Positions 40,777 to 51,340 are shown, numbered from the stretch's first letter. The stretch is DNA of 63,597 bases from Gammaproteobacteria bacterium (GCA_030429665.1 JAUIEZ010000009.1:1-63597); one strand, 5' to 3'. Notes: generated by a model from the sequence alone, not told the origin. Numbers and translations are program-made.

Positions 40777-41934
40777 TCAGTAACCGGTCAACTCCATGTA
40801 TCCCTCTCCGCGAACGCTAACATTGTCCACACTGCCCTCGACATCCACAACCCCTTCCCAGTAGGTAAAGTCGAGGTTGAGCTCCTGGTCCTCGAAGGCG
40901 GCCGACAGCGACAGCTCGATGTTCGCCGCGGCGATTGCGATTCGCCAGCCCACCGGGTAGCGGGACGACGCGGTTTCGCCTTGCCACCACGCCACGGGCT
41001 CGAGCAGCACGTCCTTCGGGTCGAAGTAGCGTGCCCTGCCCGAGCGATCGACATGGACCGCGTAGCGAAAATGGCCGTCGTTCTCGCCGCGCACCTGGAA
41101 GATCATCAGCGTATCCCCGTTCGCGAGGCGCAGCGCGAACCAGTCCCAGCCGAGCTGATCCTTCGACAACACCTCGGTGGACCATTCGCGGTCCATCCAC
41201 ACCCGCCCGGTGACTTCGAACGCCCGGCCGTCGAGGACGAGCATGCCGGCGGCGTCGAGGTTGGGGAGGCTGTAGTAATACGACGCGGTGTCGCCGCGCG
41301 GATCCTTGGCGCTGTAGCCCGCCTCGCCCTGCGGCAGCGGCGGCGCGTCGGATTGCAGCGACAGCGTCACCGACGCCGACTCGCTGCTTGCCGACAACGT
41401 GGCCGCGAATTGCGCGTCGACCGCCGGCGGATCGGCGCGAACCGACCAGCCGTTGACCCAGACCGCGAAGGGCTCCGCCCGCGCCCCGGCGAGGTCCAGC
41501 GCCCCGCGGGCGTAGTCCTGCCAGGCGAGCAGGCGGCGGTTCTCGACGTCGCTTACCGCGAAATGCGCCATCCAGCCGTGCTCGCTTCGCCATGCCGATT
41601 CCGCGTACTCGTCGAAGGCGCCGTGGCCGAAGCGAAAAAAAGTGAGCTGGAAACCGAAGCGACGACCTTCGCGCGTGCGCAGGTTGCCGGTGTAGTACCA
41701 CCACTCCTGGCGAAAATCCGGATGCGTGCCGTGATCCCGTGGGAACCGAAGAGAACGGCCTCGTTCCACCGCGGCCCAGTCACCCTGCCGTTCGGCGGTG
41801 AGGAAGTCGACGACGTCGGAGTCACCCGTGCCCGGCTCGACGGCGTCATCGCTCGAGAACCATGTCGAACGCGCCCCGGCAATCGCGAGGACGAGCGCCA
41901 CGACAACCAGCGCGAAGCGGCGTCCGGGCGTCAT
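40777..41934 (-). CDS. AttH/CrtC-like lipocalin-domain protein
   Basis: A 385-residue exported protein with signal anchor (about 6-22) and two lipocalin-like halves of the AttH/carotenoid 1,2-hydratase type. [22 protein letters not shown] and [22 protein letters not shown] are typical, and [26 protein letters not shown] is the conserved second half. These proteins sit in operons with FtsX-like ABC transporters, as here: it begins 4 bases after the permease stop. The ligand is unknown. Carotenoid hydration is not implied, since no carotenoid genes are near. Confidence 0.88.
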   Translation of the reverse strand: MTPGRRFALVVVALVLAIAGARSTWFSSDDAVEPGTGDSDVVDFLTAERQGDWAAVERGRSLRFPRDHGTHPDFRQEWWYYTGNLRTREGRRFGFQLTFFRFGHGAFDEYAESAWRSEHGWMAHFAVSDVENRRLLAWQDYARGALDLAGARAEPFAVWVNGWSVRADPPAVDAQFAATLSASSESASVTLSLQSDAPPLPQGEAGYSAKDPRGDTASYYYSLPNLDAAGMLVLDGRAFEVTGRVWMDREWSTEVLSKDQLGWDWFALRLANGDTLMIFQVRGENDGHFRYAVHVDRSGRARYFDPKDVLLEPVAWWQGETASSRYPVGWRIAIAAANIELSLSAAFEDQELNLDFTYWEGVVDVEGSVDNVSVRGEGYMELTGY

Positions 41935-41938
41935 GGCG

Positions 41939-44425
41939 TCAATCGCCGCGCAGGTTGTCGGCGACGGCGAATCGCCGCAGCCGCCAAGCAGGGTACAGGC
42001 CGGCCGCCAGCGCCGCGCCCACCGCCAACGCCAGGGACTGCCCGACGACGAACGGATCGATGACCGTCTGCATCGTCCAGCCGAACGAGCGCAGGTTGAT
42101 CACGCGAATCAGGAGCACGCAGAGCGCCAGGCCGATGGGCAGGGCCAGCAGCCCGGCCGCCAGCCCGGTCAGGGTCGTTTCGCCGAGCACCTGGCCACCG
42201 ATCTGGGCGGGGGTGAAACCGAGCGCGCGCAGGGTGGCAAACTCGCGTGCGCGTTCGAGCTGCAGCGCCATGAGCGCGGAGACGATGCCGGTCACGGCGA
42301 CGACCACCGCGAGCAGGCGCAGGATGCCGGTGACGCGAAACGTGCGGTCGAAGATTGCCAGGGAAGCCTCTCGCAGGGTGCGGTTGGAACGCGCATACAG
42401 GGTGTCGTCCCGGTTCAGCGAGCGATTGAAGGCGGCCATCACCCGCTCGACGTCGAAGCCTTCGGCGAGGTACAGCGACGCGGCGCGATAGCCGCGCGGG
42501 TCGAAGTGCCGTTCGAAGGTATGCGGAGACAGGGTCATCACGCCCCGCTCGGTGGAGTAGTCGGTGTACACCGCCGCCACGTCGAAGCCGCGCGGGCCAC
42601 GATCGGTCGCCAGCTCGAAGGTGTCCCCCGGCGCGAGGTCGAAGCGGTTGGCGAACGGTTCGGTCACCAGCACCGCGCCACCGGACCTGAATCGTTCGAA
42701 CAGCTTCTCGCGATCGCCCGCCTTGACCTGGAAACCCGCGAAGCCCTCGGGCGTCGTGTCGAGCACGAATATCTCCACCGGGCCGTGGCGCGGGTCGTCG
42801 ACGGTCAGGCGGCGCCCGAGGGCGATCGAGTCCACGCCTTCGAGGTGGCGCAGCGACGCAATGAACGCGTCGGTAAACGCAGGGGCGTCGGTAGCCGGCG
42901 TGCTGATGTAGATATCGGCGCGAAGATATCCCCGCAACCAGTCTTCGACACTGGTGCGGAAGCTGCCGATCATCAGCGCCACGCCCAGGGTAGCTGCCAC
43001 GGCCACCGACAGCGCCGCGGTGGCGACGCCGGTTCGGGACAGGTGGGCGCGCACGTTGCGCACCGCCATCACCACGCCAGGTCGCTCCATGCGCGCGGCC
43101 GCTGCCTCCATGCCGCGCGACAACGTCCACACCAGCGCCGGTGCCAACGCCGCGGCGCCGAGTATCAGGAGAAACAGCGCCGCGAACGCCGCGACGAGGG
43201 AATCCTCGTTCAACCAAAGAACCAGCAGCGCCGCCGCGATGGCCGCCCCGGCGGCGCCCAGCCAACGGCGCGAGTGCAGCGCGGCGGTTTCCTGGGACGA
43301 GCGCGTGAACAGGCCGCGCGGCGGCGCCCGCCGGGCTTCCAGCGCCGGTATCGCCGCGGCGAACACGGTGGCGCCGGCGCCCAGCAACGCGGCTTTCGCG
43401 AGCGTGATCGGCGCCAGCGTCAATGCCGACCCGGCGAGGTCGAAATACAGCGCGTCGATGGTGCCGCTGACCATGGCGTAGAGGAACCCGCTGAGAAACA
43501 CGCCCAGCGCCACGCCCAGCGTCACGCCGACCGCGGCGATCACCGCGGCCTCGGCCAGCAGCCACGCGAACAGGCCGTTGCCGGTCATTCCCAGCGCGCG
43601 CAACAACCCGAACAGCGGCCGGCGCCTGACCACCTGGAAACTCACGGTGTTGTAGATCAGGAACAACCCGATCACCAGCGCCAGCAGGCCCAGCGCGGTC
43701 AGGTTGGTACGAAACGCGCGGGTCATGGCGAACTGCGCGCGGTTGCGGGTCTGCGTGTCGACCAGGTTAACGCCCGGCGGCAGCAACGATCTCAAGGCTT
43801 CCGCCTCGTCCTCGTCGTCGAGGCGCACGTCGACGAAACTCAATCGCCCGGCGGATCCCAGGAAGACCTGGGCCGCCGCGATGTCGGTGACCAGCACGTT
43901 GGCGGGCAACGCGGCGCCGGCATCGGCGTTCAGGGTACCGGCGAGATGAAAGTCCCGGGTGCGCCGGCCGTAGGCCAGCGTCAGCGTATCGCCGACCGCC
44001 AGGCCGAGCCGGTCGGCGAGCGCGGCGGCGGCGAACACCGGAAAGGGCCTCGGCTCGGCATCGCCGGGGTCGAGCCGCATGCCGCGCAGGCGGTAATCCG
44101 ACACCGGGTCCACGCCCATGAGTTCGAGCGTCTCGCCGCCGGCGGTTACCGAGCCCCGCACCACCGGCGCGGCGTCGCGAATGCCGGCACGCACCTTGAC
44201 GAGGGTGAAAATCTGCTCGTCGATGCCGCCGGTCGCGCCGCTCACGCGATGGGTGGCGACGCCCTGCAGCGCGCGATTGGCGCGCTGGAACTCGCGCTCG
44301 GCACTCACGCTGGACACGTCCACGGCGACCACCACGGCCACGCCGATGGCCACCCCCACCAGCGTCAGCAGCCCCTGCACGGGATGTTCGCGCCATTCGC
44401 GCAATATGGCGAGAAGGGGCAGCAT
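41939..44425 (-). CDS. FtsX-family ABC transporter permease
   Basis: An 828-residue inner-membrane permease with two FtsX domains separated by central membrane helices and MacB-type periplasmic domains: N-terminal helix, a large periplasmic part (about 45-240), helices to about 460, a second periplasmic part, and three or so C-terminal helices. The layout matches AttF/LolC-like exporters acting on lipids or lipoproteins from the outer leaflet. It lies between its ATPase (3-base gap) and the lipocalin protein. Confidence 0.9.
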   Translation of the reverse strand: MLPLLAILREWREHPVQGLLTLVGVAIGVAVVVAVDVSSVSAEREFQRANRALQGVATHRVSGATGGIDEQIFTLVKVRAGIRDAAPVVRGSVTAGGETLELMGVDPVSDYRLRGMRLDPGDAEPRPFPVFAAAALADRLGLAVGDTLTLAYGRRTRDFHLAGTLNADAGAALPANVLVTDIAAAQVFLGSAGRLSFVDVRLDDEDEAEALRSLLPPGVNLVDTQTRNRAQFAMTRAFRTNLTALGLLALVIGLFLIYNTVSFQVVRRRPLFGLLRALGMTGNGLFAWLLAEAAVIAAVGVTLGVALGVFLSGFLYAMVSGTIDALYFDLAGSALTLAPITLAKAALLGAGATVFAAAIPALEARRAPPRGLFTRSSQETAALHSRRWLGAAGAAIAAALLVLWLNEDSLVAAFAALFLLILGAAALAPALVWTLSRGMEAAAARMERPGVVMAVRNVRAHLSRTGVATAALSVAVAATLGVALMIGSFRTSVEDWLRGYLRADIYISTPATDAPAFTDAFIASLRHLEGVDSIALGRRLTVDDPRHGPVEIFVLDTTPEGFAGFQVKAGDREKLFERFRSGGAVLVTEPFANRFDLAPGDTFELATDRGPRGFDVAAVYTDYSTERGVMTLSPHTFERHFDPRGYRAASLYLAEGFDVERVMAAFNRSLNRDDTLYARSNRTLREASLAIFDRTFRVTGILRLLAVVVAVTGIVSALMALQLERAREFATLRALGFTPAQIGGQVLGETTLTGLAAGLLALPIGLALCVLLIRVINLRSFGWTMQTVIDPFVVGQSLALAVGAALAAGLYPAWRLRRFAVADNLRGD

Positions 44426-44428
44426 CGG

Positions 44429-45106
44429 TCAGTCGAGACGGCCGTGGTGCAGCGTGAGGCGACGGCCGGCGACGTCGGCCGCAGCGACGCTGTGGGTCAC
44501 CATGATCACCGTGCTGCCCCGTGACGCGGCCTCGCGCAGCAGTTCCAGCACCGGGGCACCCGCGGCCTCGTCCAGGTTCCCGCTGGGCTCGTCGGCAAGG
44601 ACGATGGCTGGCGCGTGCACCATCGCCCGGGCCACGCCCACGCGTTGTTGTTCGCCGCCGGACAGAACGTCGGGGAAGCTGTCGCCGCGATCGCCGAGAC
44701 CGAGTCGTTCGAGCAGCGCGTCGGCGCGCTTTGCGTCGGCAATCCCGTTGAGGCGCAGCGGCAGGAGCAGGTTTTCGCGTACCGTCAGCGTGGGTACCAG
44801 GTTGAAGAACTGGAAGACGATGCCGACGTGGCGGCGGCGAAACCGCGTGCTCGCCGGCTCCGGGACACCGGAGAGCTCCACGCCGCCGACGCGCACGCTG
44901 CCGGCGTCCGCGGCCTCGATCGCGGCCACGATGTTGAGCAGCGTCGACTTGCCGCTGCCGCTCGGTCCGGTGATGGCGACGAACTCCCCGGCGCGAACGT
45001 CGAGGTCGACGCCGTCGAGCACCCGTCGCAGGCCGGTGGCATCGCGGTACGCCTTGGATACGTCGCTAAGACGTACAACCGGATCGATCTGGTCGGCTTG
45101 CGGCAC
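44429..45106 (-). CDS. ABC transporter ATPase, LolD/AttE type
   Basis: ATP-binding subunit for the FtsX-like permease. Walker A is GPSGSGKST, the Q-loop VFQFFNLVPTLTV, the signature LSGGEQQR, Walker B AIVLADEPSGNLDE and the H-loop VTHS. I chose GTG at 45106, giving 225 residues of LolD length; AAGGAG lies 13 bases upstream. An in-frame start at 45211 would add 35 residues with no homology. Confidence 0.92.
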   Translation of the reverse strand: MPQADQIDPVVRLSDVSKAYRDATGLRRVLDGVDLDVRAGEFVAITGPSGSGKSTLLNIVAAIEAADAGSVRVGGVELSGVPEPASTRFRRRHVGIVFQFFNLVPTLTVRENLLLPLRLNGIADAKRADALLERLGLGDRGDSFPDVLSGGEQQRVGVARAMVHAPAIVLADEPSGNLDEAAGAPVLELLREAASRGSTVIMVTHSVAAADVAGRRLTLHHGRLD

Positions 45107-45291
45107 GAAGCGTCTAGCGCTCCTTCCCACGATCGCGTCGCGGCGATGTTCCGCTCGGCAAGCCGATCGGGAGCCCTGCATCGGCTCGTTCTTGAATGAC
45201 GACGCCGCCACGATACGCCGTGTAGCACGCGCGCTGGGTCGATGTTCCCGGGGTCAAGGACTCTCGCTCGTTTGGGTTGGTTTGACCGGCC

Positions 45292-45657
45292 CTAGCCGAT
45301 TCGACGCTCGAGGGCTTCCTGGTAGGCGGCTTCCGCGTGCAGGTCGCGATGCCCGCCGCGCGCCAGCGACAGCCGGGCGAGCAGGTAGCGCAGGCGACGT
45401 CCCGCCGCGCGTCGTTCGCTCTCGTCGAGCGCGCCCGCCAGCAACTGTTCGACCTCGAAGATCTCGCGGCGCAGTCCGACCTCCGGCGGCAGGTAGCCGG
45501 CGTTCTTCAACACCCGGTAGGCGACGCGCAGGGACTCGGGCACCAGCGCGTCGTCGTCCAGCTCGAGCGGCTCGCCCTTGCCCGGCAGGTCGTCGAGCTC
45601 GCCGCGCTCGATGGCCTCTCCGATGCGCCGTTCGGCAAGTTGGTCGATGAGTAACAT
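45292..45657 (-). CDS. DUF1992 (DnaJ-C28-like) protein
   Basis: A 121-residue protein of the DUF1992 family, conserved from bacteria to the mitochondrial DNAJC28 tail. LIDQLAERRIGEAIERGELDDLPGKGEPLELDDD at the N-terminus is diagnostic, followed by RVAYRVLKNAGYLPPEV. It is predicted helical and cytoplasmic. The function is unknown. Confidence 0.9.
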   Translation of the reverse strand: MLLIDQLAERRIGEAIERGELDDLPGKGEPLELDDDALVPESLRVAYRVLKNAGYLPPEVGLRREIFEVEQLLAGALDESERRAAGRRLRYLLARLSLARGGHRDLHAEAAYQEALERRIG

Positions 45658-45782
45658 GGGTGCATTATCGCCGCTCGGGGCGGCAGGCGAAACCGGAGGC
45701 GTCGTGCCCCGCGACGCTGCGATTATAATGCCCGCGCCGAACGGCAGTACCAGCAGAACCCGACGACTCTTTTAACCAGCTC

Positions 45783-46778
45783 ATGACAATCATCGACCGC
45801 TTCATTGCCTCAACCGCGGCGCAGTGCCGCAACGTGGTGCTCCCCGAGGGGGACGACCGACGAATTCTCGAGGCCGCTCGCCGGCTCGTGGACGAAGGGA
45901 TCGCCCGGCCGATCGTTCTCGGCGATACGAACACCATTGCCGCTCTCGCAAACGATGAGAACGTGTCGCTGCGCGACATCGAGATCGTCGACCCCGCCGC
46001 CGTCGACAGCGAGCGACTCGAACGATACGTGGAACACTACGTTGCGCGGCGGGAGAACGCGCGCCCCGGCGTGGCGCGGAGGATGATGAAAAAACCGCTC
46101 TTCTTGGGCTCGATGATGGTGGCGACGGGCGACGCCGACGCCGTGGTGGCGGGCGTGTCGCACCCGACCGCCCGGGTGATCGAGGCAGGACTGATGATGG
46201 TGGGTACGGCCGCGGGAATCGACACGCCGTCGAGTTATTTCCTCATGGAGGTACCCGGACGCGACGGGCAGCCGGCAAGACCGCTGATCTTCGCCGACTG
46301 CGCGGTCAACATCGAGCCGAACGCCTCGCAACTCGCCGACATCGCCCTGGCTTCGGCGGCCAGCGCGCGAAAGCTGCTGGACGAACCGCCGCGCGTGGCG
46401 ATGCTGTCGTTCTCGACCAAGGGCAGCGCCCGTCATGCGCTGGTGGACAAGGTGCTCGAGGCGCTGGCCATCGCCCGCGAGCGCGATCCCTCGCTCGCCA
46501 TCGACGGCGAACTGCAGGCCGACAGCGCGCTGGTGCCGTCGGTGGCGGCGGCCAAGGTGAAAACGCCGAGCGAGGTGGCCGGACGCGCCAACGTGCTGGT
46601 ATTCCCCGACCTCGAGTCCGGCAATATCGCCTACAAGCTCACCCAGTACCTGGCCGGCGCCACCGCCATCGGGCCGTTGCTGCAGGGATTCGCCCGGCCC
46701 GTGTCCGACCTTTCGCGCGGCGCAAGCGTCGACGATGTCGTCGCCGCCTGCGCCATCACGCTCGGCATGGCCGATTGA
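45783..46778 (+). CDS. pta: Phosphate acetyltransferase
   Basis: Interconverts acetyl-CoA and acetyl phosphate. At 331 residues this is the short form without the N-terminal DRTGG/AAA-like domain of E. coli Pta. Family blocks are [67 protein letters not shown] and [22 protein letters not shown] box lies at 45724-45729. No ackA is adjacent. The gene converges with citrate synthase, 4 bases apart, which places two acetyl-CoA enzymes tail to tail. Confidence 0.95.
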   Translation: MTIIDRFIASTAAQCRNVVLPEGDDRRILEAARRLVDEGIARPIVLGDTNTIAALANDENVSLRDIEIVDPAAVDSERLERYVEHYVARRENARPGVARRMMKKPLFLGSMMVATGDADAVVAGVSHPTARVIEAGLMMVGTAAGIDTPSSYFLMEVPGRDGQPARPLIFADCAVNIEPNASQLADIALASAASARKLLDEPPRVAMLSFSTKGSARHALVDKVLEALAIARERDPSLAIDGELQADSALVPSVAAAKVKTPSEVAGRANVLVFPDLESGNIAYKLTQYLAGATAIGPLLQGFARPVSDLSRGASVDDVVAACAITLGMAD

Positions 46779-46782
46779 CGCC

Positions 46783-47949
46783 CTAGCCGCGCTCCTCGAT
46801 GGGCACGTAAGGACGCGGTTCGGGCCCGTTGTAGAGGGTCAACGGGCGAATGAGTATGTTGTTCTCGATCTGCTCGAGCACCTGCACCGTCCATCCGGGC
46901 ACGCGGCCAACGGCGAATATCGGCACGAACAGGTCCTCCGGAATGCCGTGCAGGTGGTAGACCACGCCGGCGTAGAAGTCCACGTTCACGTTCACGCCGT
47001 GTCGCGCATACGGCTTCATGGCCTCGACGATGGACTGCAGGATCTCGAACCACTGCGGCTGGCCGAGTTGCTCTGACAACCGCTGCACACCGTCGCGCAT
47101 GTGCCGGGCACGTGGATCCTCGGCGCGATAGACGCGGTGGCCGAAGCCCATCACCGGTTCGCGGTTGGCGCGCTTCGCCTTGACGTACGCGGCGGCATTG
47201 TCGGGACTGCCAACCTCCTGGGCCATGCGCATGACGTTCTCCGCCGCACCGCCGTGGGCCGGCCCCGACAACGCCGCCACCGCCGCGGTAATCGCCGCAT
47301 GCAGGTTGGCGTCGGTGCCGGCCACCACGCGCGCGGTGAACGACGACGCGTTGGAGCCGTGCTCGGCATGCAGCACCATGTCTGTATCCATGAGCCTGGC
47401 TGAATCCTCGAGTGGCTTCTCGCCCGTGACCATGTAGAGGAAGTTGGCCGCGTGACCGAGGTCCGGGTCCGGCGCCACCGGTTCGGCGCCACGGCGGATG
47501 TGATGGTGCGCGGCGACGATGGTCGGCACTTGCGCGGTGAGCCGCACGCCCTTTCGCCGAACCGCCTCGGCGGAATTGTCGGACACCTCGGGGTCGAAGG
47601 CTCCCAGCGCCGACACCGCGGTGCGCAGGACTTCCATCGGGTGGGCCGCCGCCACCTGGCGGATGATGTCGTGGATTGCGCCGGGCAGTTCGCGCGCGCC
47701 GCGCAGCTCGGCGTTGAAGGCGTCGAGCTCGGCGCACGTGGGCAGTTCGCCGTGCAGCAGCAGGTAGGCGGTTTCCTCGAAGTTCGATTGCGTGGCGAGA
47801 TCGTGTATGGAGTAGCCGCGGTAGCGCAGCTCGCCGGCGCGGCCGTCGATGAAGGTGGTGGGGGAACGATCGAAATAAACGCCTTTCAGTCCGCGCCTGA
47901 TTTCGATCTTGTCACCGTTTTCGCTCATCATACTCTCCGGTTGGTTCAA
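46783..47949 (-). CDS. Citrate synthase / 2-methylcitrate synthase family
   Basis: Condenses acetyl-CoA (or propionyl-CoA) with oxaloacetate. The 388 residues match the short CitZ/PrpC-like form, not the longer NADH-regulated GltA. Catalytic blocks are LHAEHGSNASSFTARV (His), GFGHRVYRAEDPRA (His) and NVDFYAGVVYHLHGI (Asp). There are no prpB or prpD genes nearby, so a TCA role is more likely than methylcitrate. A second start seven codons in (MSEN) is possible. Confidence 0.93.
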   Translation of the reverse strand: MNQPESMMSENGDKIEIRRGLKGVYFDRSPTTFIDGRAGELRYRGYSIHDLATQSNFEETAYLLLHGELPTCAELDAFNAELRGARELPGAIHDIIRQVAAAHPMEVLRTAVSALGAFDPEVSDNSAEAVRRKGVRLTAQVPTIVAAHHHIRRGAEPVAPDPDLGHAANFLYMVTGEKPLEDSARLMDTDMVLHAEHGSNASSFTARVVAGTDANLHAAITAAVAALSGPAHGGAAENVMRMAQEVGSPDNAAAYVKAKRANREPVMGFGHRVYRAEDPRARHMRDGVQRLSEQLGQPQWFEILQSIVEAMKPYARHGVNVNVDFYAGVVYHLHGIPEDLFVPIFAVGRVPGWTVQVLEQIENNILIRPLTLYNGPEPRPYVPIEERG

Positions 47950-48134
47950 CTCATGCCCGCGCTGCTATCGTTCGCGAGCGCAAACGCTCAAGTTTATAAA
48001 ATCGGGCGATTTCAGACAGTACCAATGTATTCGCGCCAATGGGTTCAGCCGGTCGGCCGGCACCGGTAGAGACAATACGTGGCTGCTCGTGGTACAAGAA
48101 TCCGCTTGACAAACCGATCCGGAGCGCCCTCGCC

Positions 48135-50189
48135 GTGAACGCGACCACGCAGTCCCTCCCCAGTGTGTGTCCTCTCGACTGCCCGGACACCTGCAGCCTC
48201 GAAGTCACTGTCGACGACGGGCGCATCACCCGGGTTCGCGGGTCGGCGGCCAATCCCTACACCGCCTCGGTGATCTGCAAGAAGGTGGCTCGATACTACC
48301 CCGACTTCGTGCATGGCGAGCGCCGTCTCACGCGTCCGCTGCTGCGCGTCGGCGCGCGCGGCAGCGACGCTTTTCGGGCGGTTTCCTGGGAGCAGGCGCT
48401 GGACGTGATCCACGAGCGCGTGACCGCGGCCGTCGAACGCCACGGCGGCGAAACCGTCATGCCGCTCAATTACGCCGGTCCGCACGGGCGGTTGGCGGTC
48501 GGGTCCATGGCGTCCAGGTTCTTCCACCGGCTCGGCGCCACCGAGATCGACCGCGGCCCGTTGTGCGGCGCGGTGCGGAGCACCGCGTATACGAGCCTGT
48601 TCGGGAGCGTGCAGGGCATGCCGCCCGAGCAGGCGGCGCAGGCGGAACTCATAGCGGTGTGGGGAAACAACGTGACCGTCTCCAACCTGCACTTCGCCCG
48701 CGTGCTCAAAAGCGCCCGGGCGCGCGGCGCGAAAGTCGTGGTGGTGGATCCCAGGCGGGTGCGCGTCGCCGAGCAGTGCCACCTGCACGTCCAACCCTTG
48801 CCGGGTACCGACGTGGTGCTGGCGCTGGCGCTGGCGGCGGAGTTCGAACGCCGCGGCGCGATCGACCGCGCATTCGCCGAACGACACGTCGCCGGCCTCG
48901 ACGCCTACCTGGACGCCGCGCGCCGCTACTCGCTCGACGACGCGGCGCGCATCTGCCGCGTACCGCGTGCCACCATCGACGCGCTGGTCGAGTTGTACTG
49001 CGCCACCAGCCACATCGCGCTGTCCATCGGCAACGGCATGGAGCGCGGGCGCAACGGCGGATCAAGCCTGCGTGCCATCATGGCGCTGTCGGTGTTGCGC
49101 GGCGCGTTCGGTCGCGAGGGCGCGGGCGTCATTGCCAAGCACGGCACGTCCTTCCCGTACACCGACGACGCGCTGGAGCGTCCCGATCTCGCGAGCGGCG
49201 CCCGGCGTCGCGTGAACATCGTCGACACTGGCCGGGTCTTGCTGGACGAAAGCCTGGCGCCGCCGGTCACCGCGCTGTTCATATACAACCACAACCCGGT
49301 CTGCACCCATCCCGACCAGAACCGCTTGCGCCGCGCGCTGTCCCGCGAGGACCTTTTCGTCGTCGGCATCGACGTGGTCATGACCGACTCCATGGCCTAC
49401 GCCGACGTCATCCTGCCGGCCGCCAGCCATTTCGAGTGCGACGACGTCTACGGTGCCTACGGCCAGAGCTGGCTGCAGCGCGCCGCGCCGGTGATCCCGC
49501 CCGTCGGCGAATCGCAGCCGAATACGGAAATCTTCCGCCGGCTCGCGGCACGCTTCGGCTTCGACGAGCCGTGCTTCGCCGACGATGACGCGGCCCTGAT
49601 GCGCGCCGCCCTCGATGCCTCCGACCCCCGTCTTTCCGGCCTGTCGCCCGACAAGTTGCCGCTCGATGCCGCGTTGGCCATGAACGCCGGCGACGGCAGG
49701 CGCCCGGTGCTGTTCGACAACCTGTTTCCGAAAACCGCGTCGGGCCGGATCGAACTTTACAGCGCGGATCTCGAGGAGCGCTTCGGCTGCGGCGTACCGC
49801 GCTACCTCGAAGCCGACGACCACTGGCCGCTCATGCTGATCACGCCGTCGTCGAGCAAGCGGACCAACTCGACCTTCGGCGGCCACGCCGACAGCCGGGG
49901 CCCGGCAACGGTGGAGATCCATGCCGACGACGCCAAGGCGCGCGGCGTGGACGACGGCGACGCGGTGGTCGTGCACAACGATCTCGGCCGTGTCGCGCTG
50001 CGGGCGGTCATCTCCGACCGCGTCCCTCGCGGCGTGCTCTACAGCCCCAAGGGCAACTGGCTGGGCACCAGCCGCACCGGGCAAACCGTCAATGCCCTGG
50101 TGGACGCGGACCGCAAGGCGGACATCATGGGCGGCGCCTGCTACAACGATACCTTCGTCGAACTGACTCGCGAACGAGGCGCCGCGTGA
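48135..50189 (+). CDS. Molybdopterin oxidoreductase (bis-MGD, DMSO reductase family)
   Basis: A 684-residue Mo enzyme. The N-terminal [4Fe-4S] site is formed by Cys12, Cys16, Cys20 and Cys48 (VCPLDCPDTC and VICKK). GPLCGAVR contains Cys144, a possible Mo ligand. Molybdopterin-binding blocks include VVDPRRVRVAEQCHLHV, SIGNGMERGRNGGSSLRAI and, near the end, the dinucleotide-binding NSTFGGHADSRGP and GVLYSPKGNWLGTS. There is no Tat signal, so it is probably cytoplasmic. The substrate is unknown. GTG at 48135 is chosen since the cluster motif begins at once. It overlaps the M24 gene by 4 bases. Confidence 0.9.
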   Translation: MNATTQSLPSVCPLDCPDTCSLEVTVDDGRITRVRGSAANPYTASVICKKVARYYPDFVHGERRLTRPLLRVGARGSDAFRAVSWEQALDVIHERVTAAVERHGGETVMPLNYAGPHGRLAVGSMASRFFHRLGATEIDRGPLCGAVRSTAYTSLFGSVQGMPPEQAAQAELIAVWGNNVTVSNLHFARVLKSARARGAKVVVVDPRRVRVAEQCHLHVQPLPGTDVVLALALAAEFERRGAIDRAFAERHVAGLDAYLDAARRYSLDDAARICRVPRATIDALVELYCATSHIALSIGNGMERGRNGGSSLRAIMALSVLRGAFGREGAGVIAKHGTSFPYTDDALERPDLASGARRRVNIVDTGRVLLDESLAPPVTALFIYNHNPVCTHPDQNRLRRALSREDLFVVGIDVVMTDSMAYADVILPAASHFECDDVYGAYGQSWLQRAAPVIPPVGESQPNTEIFRRLAARFGFDEPCFADDDAALMRAALDASDPRLSGLSPDKLPLDAALAMNAGDGRRPVLFDNLFPKTASGRIELYSADLEERFGCGVPRYLEADDHWPLMLITPSSSKRTNSTFGGHADSRGPATVEIHADDAKARGVDDGDAVVVHNDLGRVALRAVISDRVPRGVLYSPKGNWLGTSRTGQTVNALVDADRKADIMGGACYNDTFVELTRERGAA

Positions 50190-51340
50190 GCCAGGCCAAG
50201 GAGGCGCGCGACCGCACGCTGAAGCTGCGCTCGCTGCTCGTCGAGCACGGCATCGGCGCGGCGTTGATCACCGACGAGGACGCCATCGCCTACTATGCCG
50301 GCTTCTGGGGATACCTCGGCATGGCGTTCGGCCGGCCCACGTGCCTGCTGGTGCACGCCGACGACGAGCCGGTCGTGATCACGCCGCTCCTGGAGAGCGA
50401 ACTGGTCGGCGCCATGACCTGGGTGGCGGACGTGCGCACGTGCGAGGACGCCGGCGCCAACACCTGGCAGGCCGTGCTGCAATCGGCCCTTCACGATGTC
50501 GAGGGCGGGACGATCGGCATCGAGGCCGACCGGGTGCCGGTGCCGATTCGCAATTTCCTGGGACGCTTCGACTTCGAACTCGCCGGCGTCTCGCCGCTTA
50601 TCGGTGGCATGCGCATGATCAAGTCGCCCGCGGAAATCGCCATCATGCGCCAGGCCGGCGAGGTGGCCGCGACCATGATGGCGGCGGCCCGCGACAGCCT
50701 GGCCGTCGGCGTGACCGAGTACGAGTCGGCGTTGGCGATATTCGAGGCCGGCACGCGCAAGTCGGCCGAACTGCTCGAGGAAGCCGACGATGCGGAGTTC
50801 GTCTCGCCGGTCATTCACGGACTGCCGATCCTGCAGAGCGGCGCCAACACTTCCATGGTGCATCGCCGCGCGGGGCTGAAACGATACGCCGCCGGAGACG
50901 CCGTGTACTTCTGTTTCTGCAATCTCGTCGATTTCAGGCACTACCGGCTCGGCTTCGACCGCCTGTTCTTCGTCGCTCGCGCCGACCGCGAGGCGGCGCG
51001 GGTGCAGCAGGCCGCCATCGACGCCCAGCAGGCGGCGGTGCGGGTGATCCGCCCCGGCATTGCCGCCGAGGAGGTGGCCTGCGCGGCGGATGCCGTCTAT
51101 GCCGAGTACGGCTTCGCCCCGGGTTACCGAACCGGCCGCGCCATCGGCCTGTCGTACCTGGAACGGCCCGAACTCAAGGCCGGCGACACCACCATCCTGG
51201 AACCCGGCATGACCTTCTGCGTGGACGGCGGGGTCTCGGTGGACGGCGCGCGCGGCGGGCGCATCGGCGATTCCATCGTGGTGACCGCGACCGGCTGCGA
51301 GTACCTGACCGAGTTTCCCCGGGAGATCACGGTGGTCTGA
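50186..51340 (+). CDS. M24-family creatinase-like protein without a full metal site
   Basis: A 384-residue pita-bread-fold protein: creatinase N-domain (about 8-140) and C-terminal M24 domain (150-384). The five metal ligands of M24 peptidases are mostly absent: the first Asp is missing (VYFCFCNLVDF), the His of the GHG motif is Arg318 (GYRTGRAIGL), and the last Glu is Gly361 (GGRIGDSIVV); only Asp258 and Glu339 fit. In creatinase, which needs no metal, a catalytic His follows SGxNT; here SGANTSMVH gives His226. So it is more likely a C-N hydrolase or lyase than a peptidase. It starts GTG within the stop of the Mo enzyme (GTGA). Confidence 0.85.
   Translation: MSQAKEARDRTLKLRSLLVEHGIGAALITDEDAIAYYAGFWGYLGMAFGRPTCLLVHADDEPVVITPLLESELVGAMTWVADVRTCEDAGANTWQAVLQSALHDVEGGTIGIEADRVPVPIRNFLGRFDFELAGVSPLIGGMRMIKSPAEIAIMRQAGEVAATMMAAARDSLAVGVTEYESALAIFEAGTRKSAELLEEADDAEFVSPVIHGLPILQSGANTSMVHRRAGLKRYAAGDAVYFCFCNLVDFRHYRLGFDRLFFVARADREAARVQQAAIDAQQAAVRVIRPGIAAEEVACAADAVYAEYGFAPGYRTGRAIGLSYLERPELKAGDTTILEPGMTFCVDGGVSVDGARGGRIGDSIVVTATGCEYLTEFPREITVV

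Noticed and set aside
41798..44524. 908-codon plus-strand frame across the ABC permease
   Set aside because: Antisense shadow of a clear FtsX-type permease, with low-complexity Arg/Gln/His composition and no recognisable domain.
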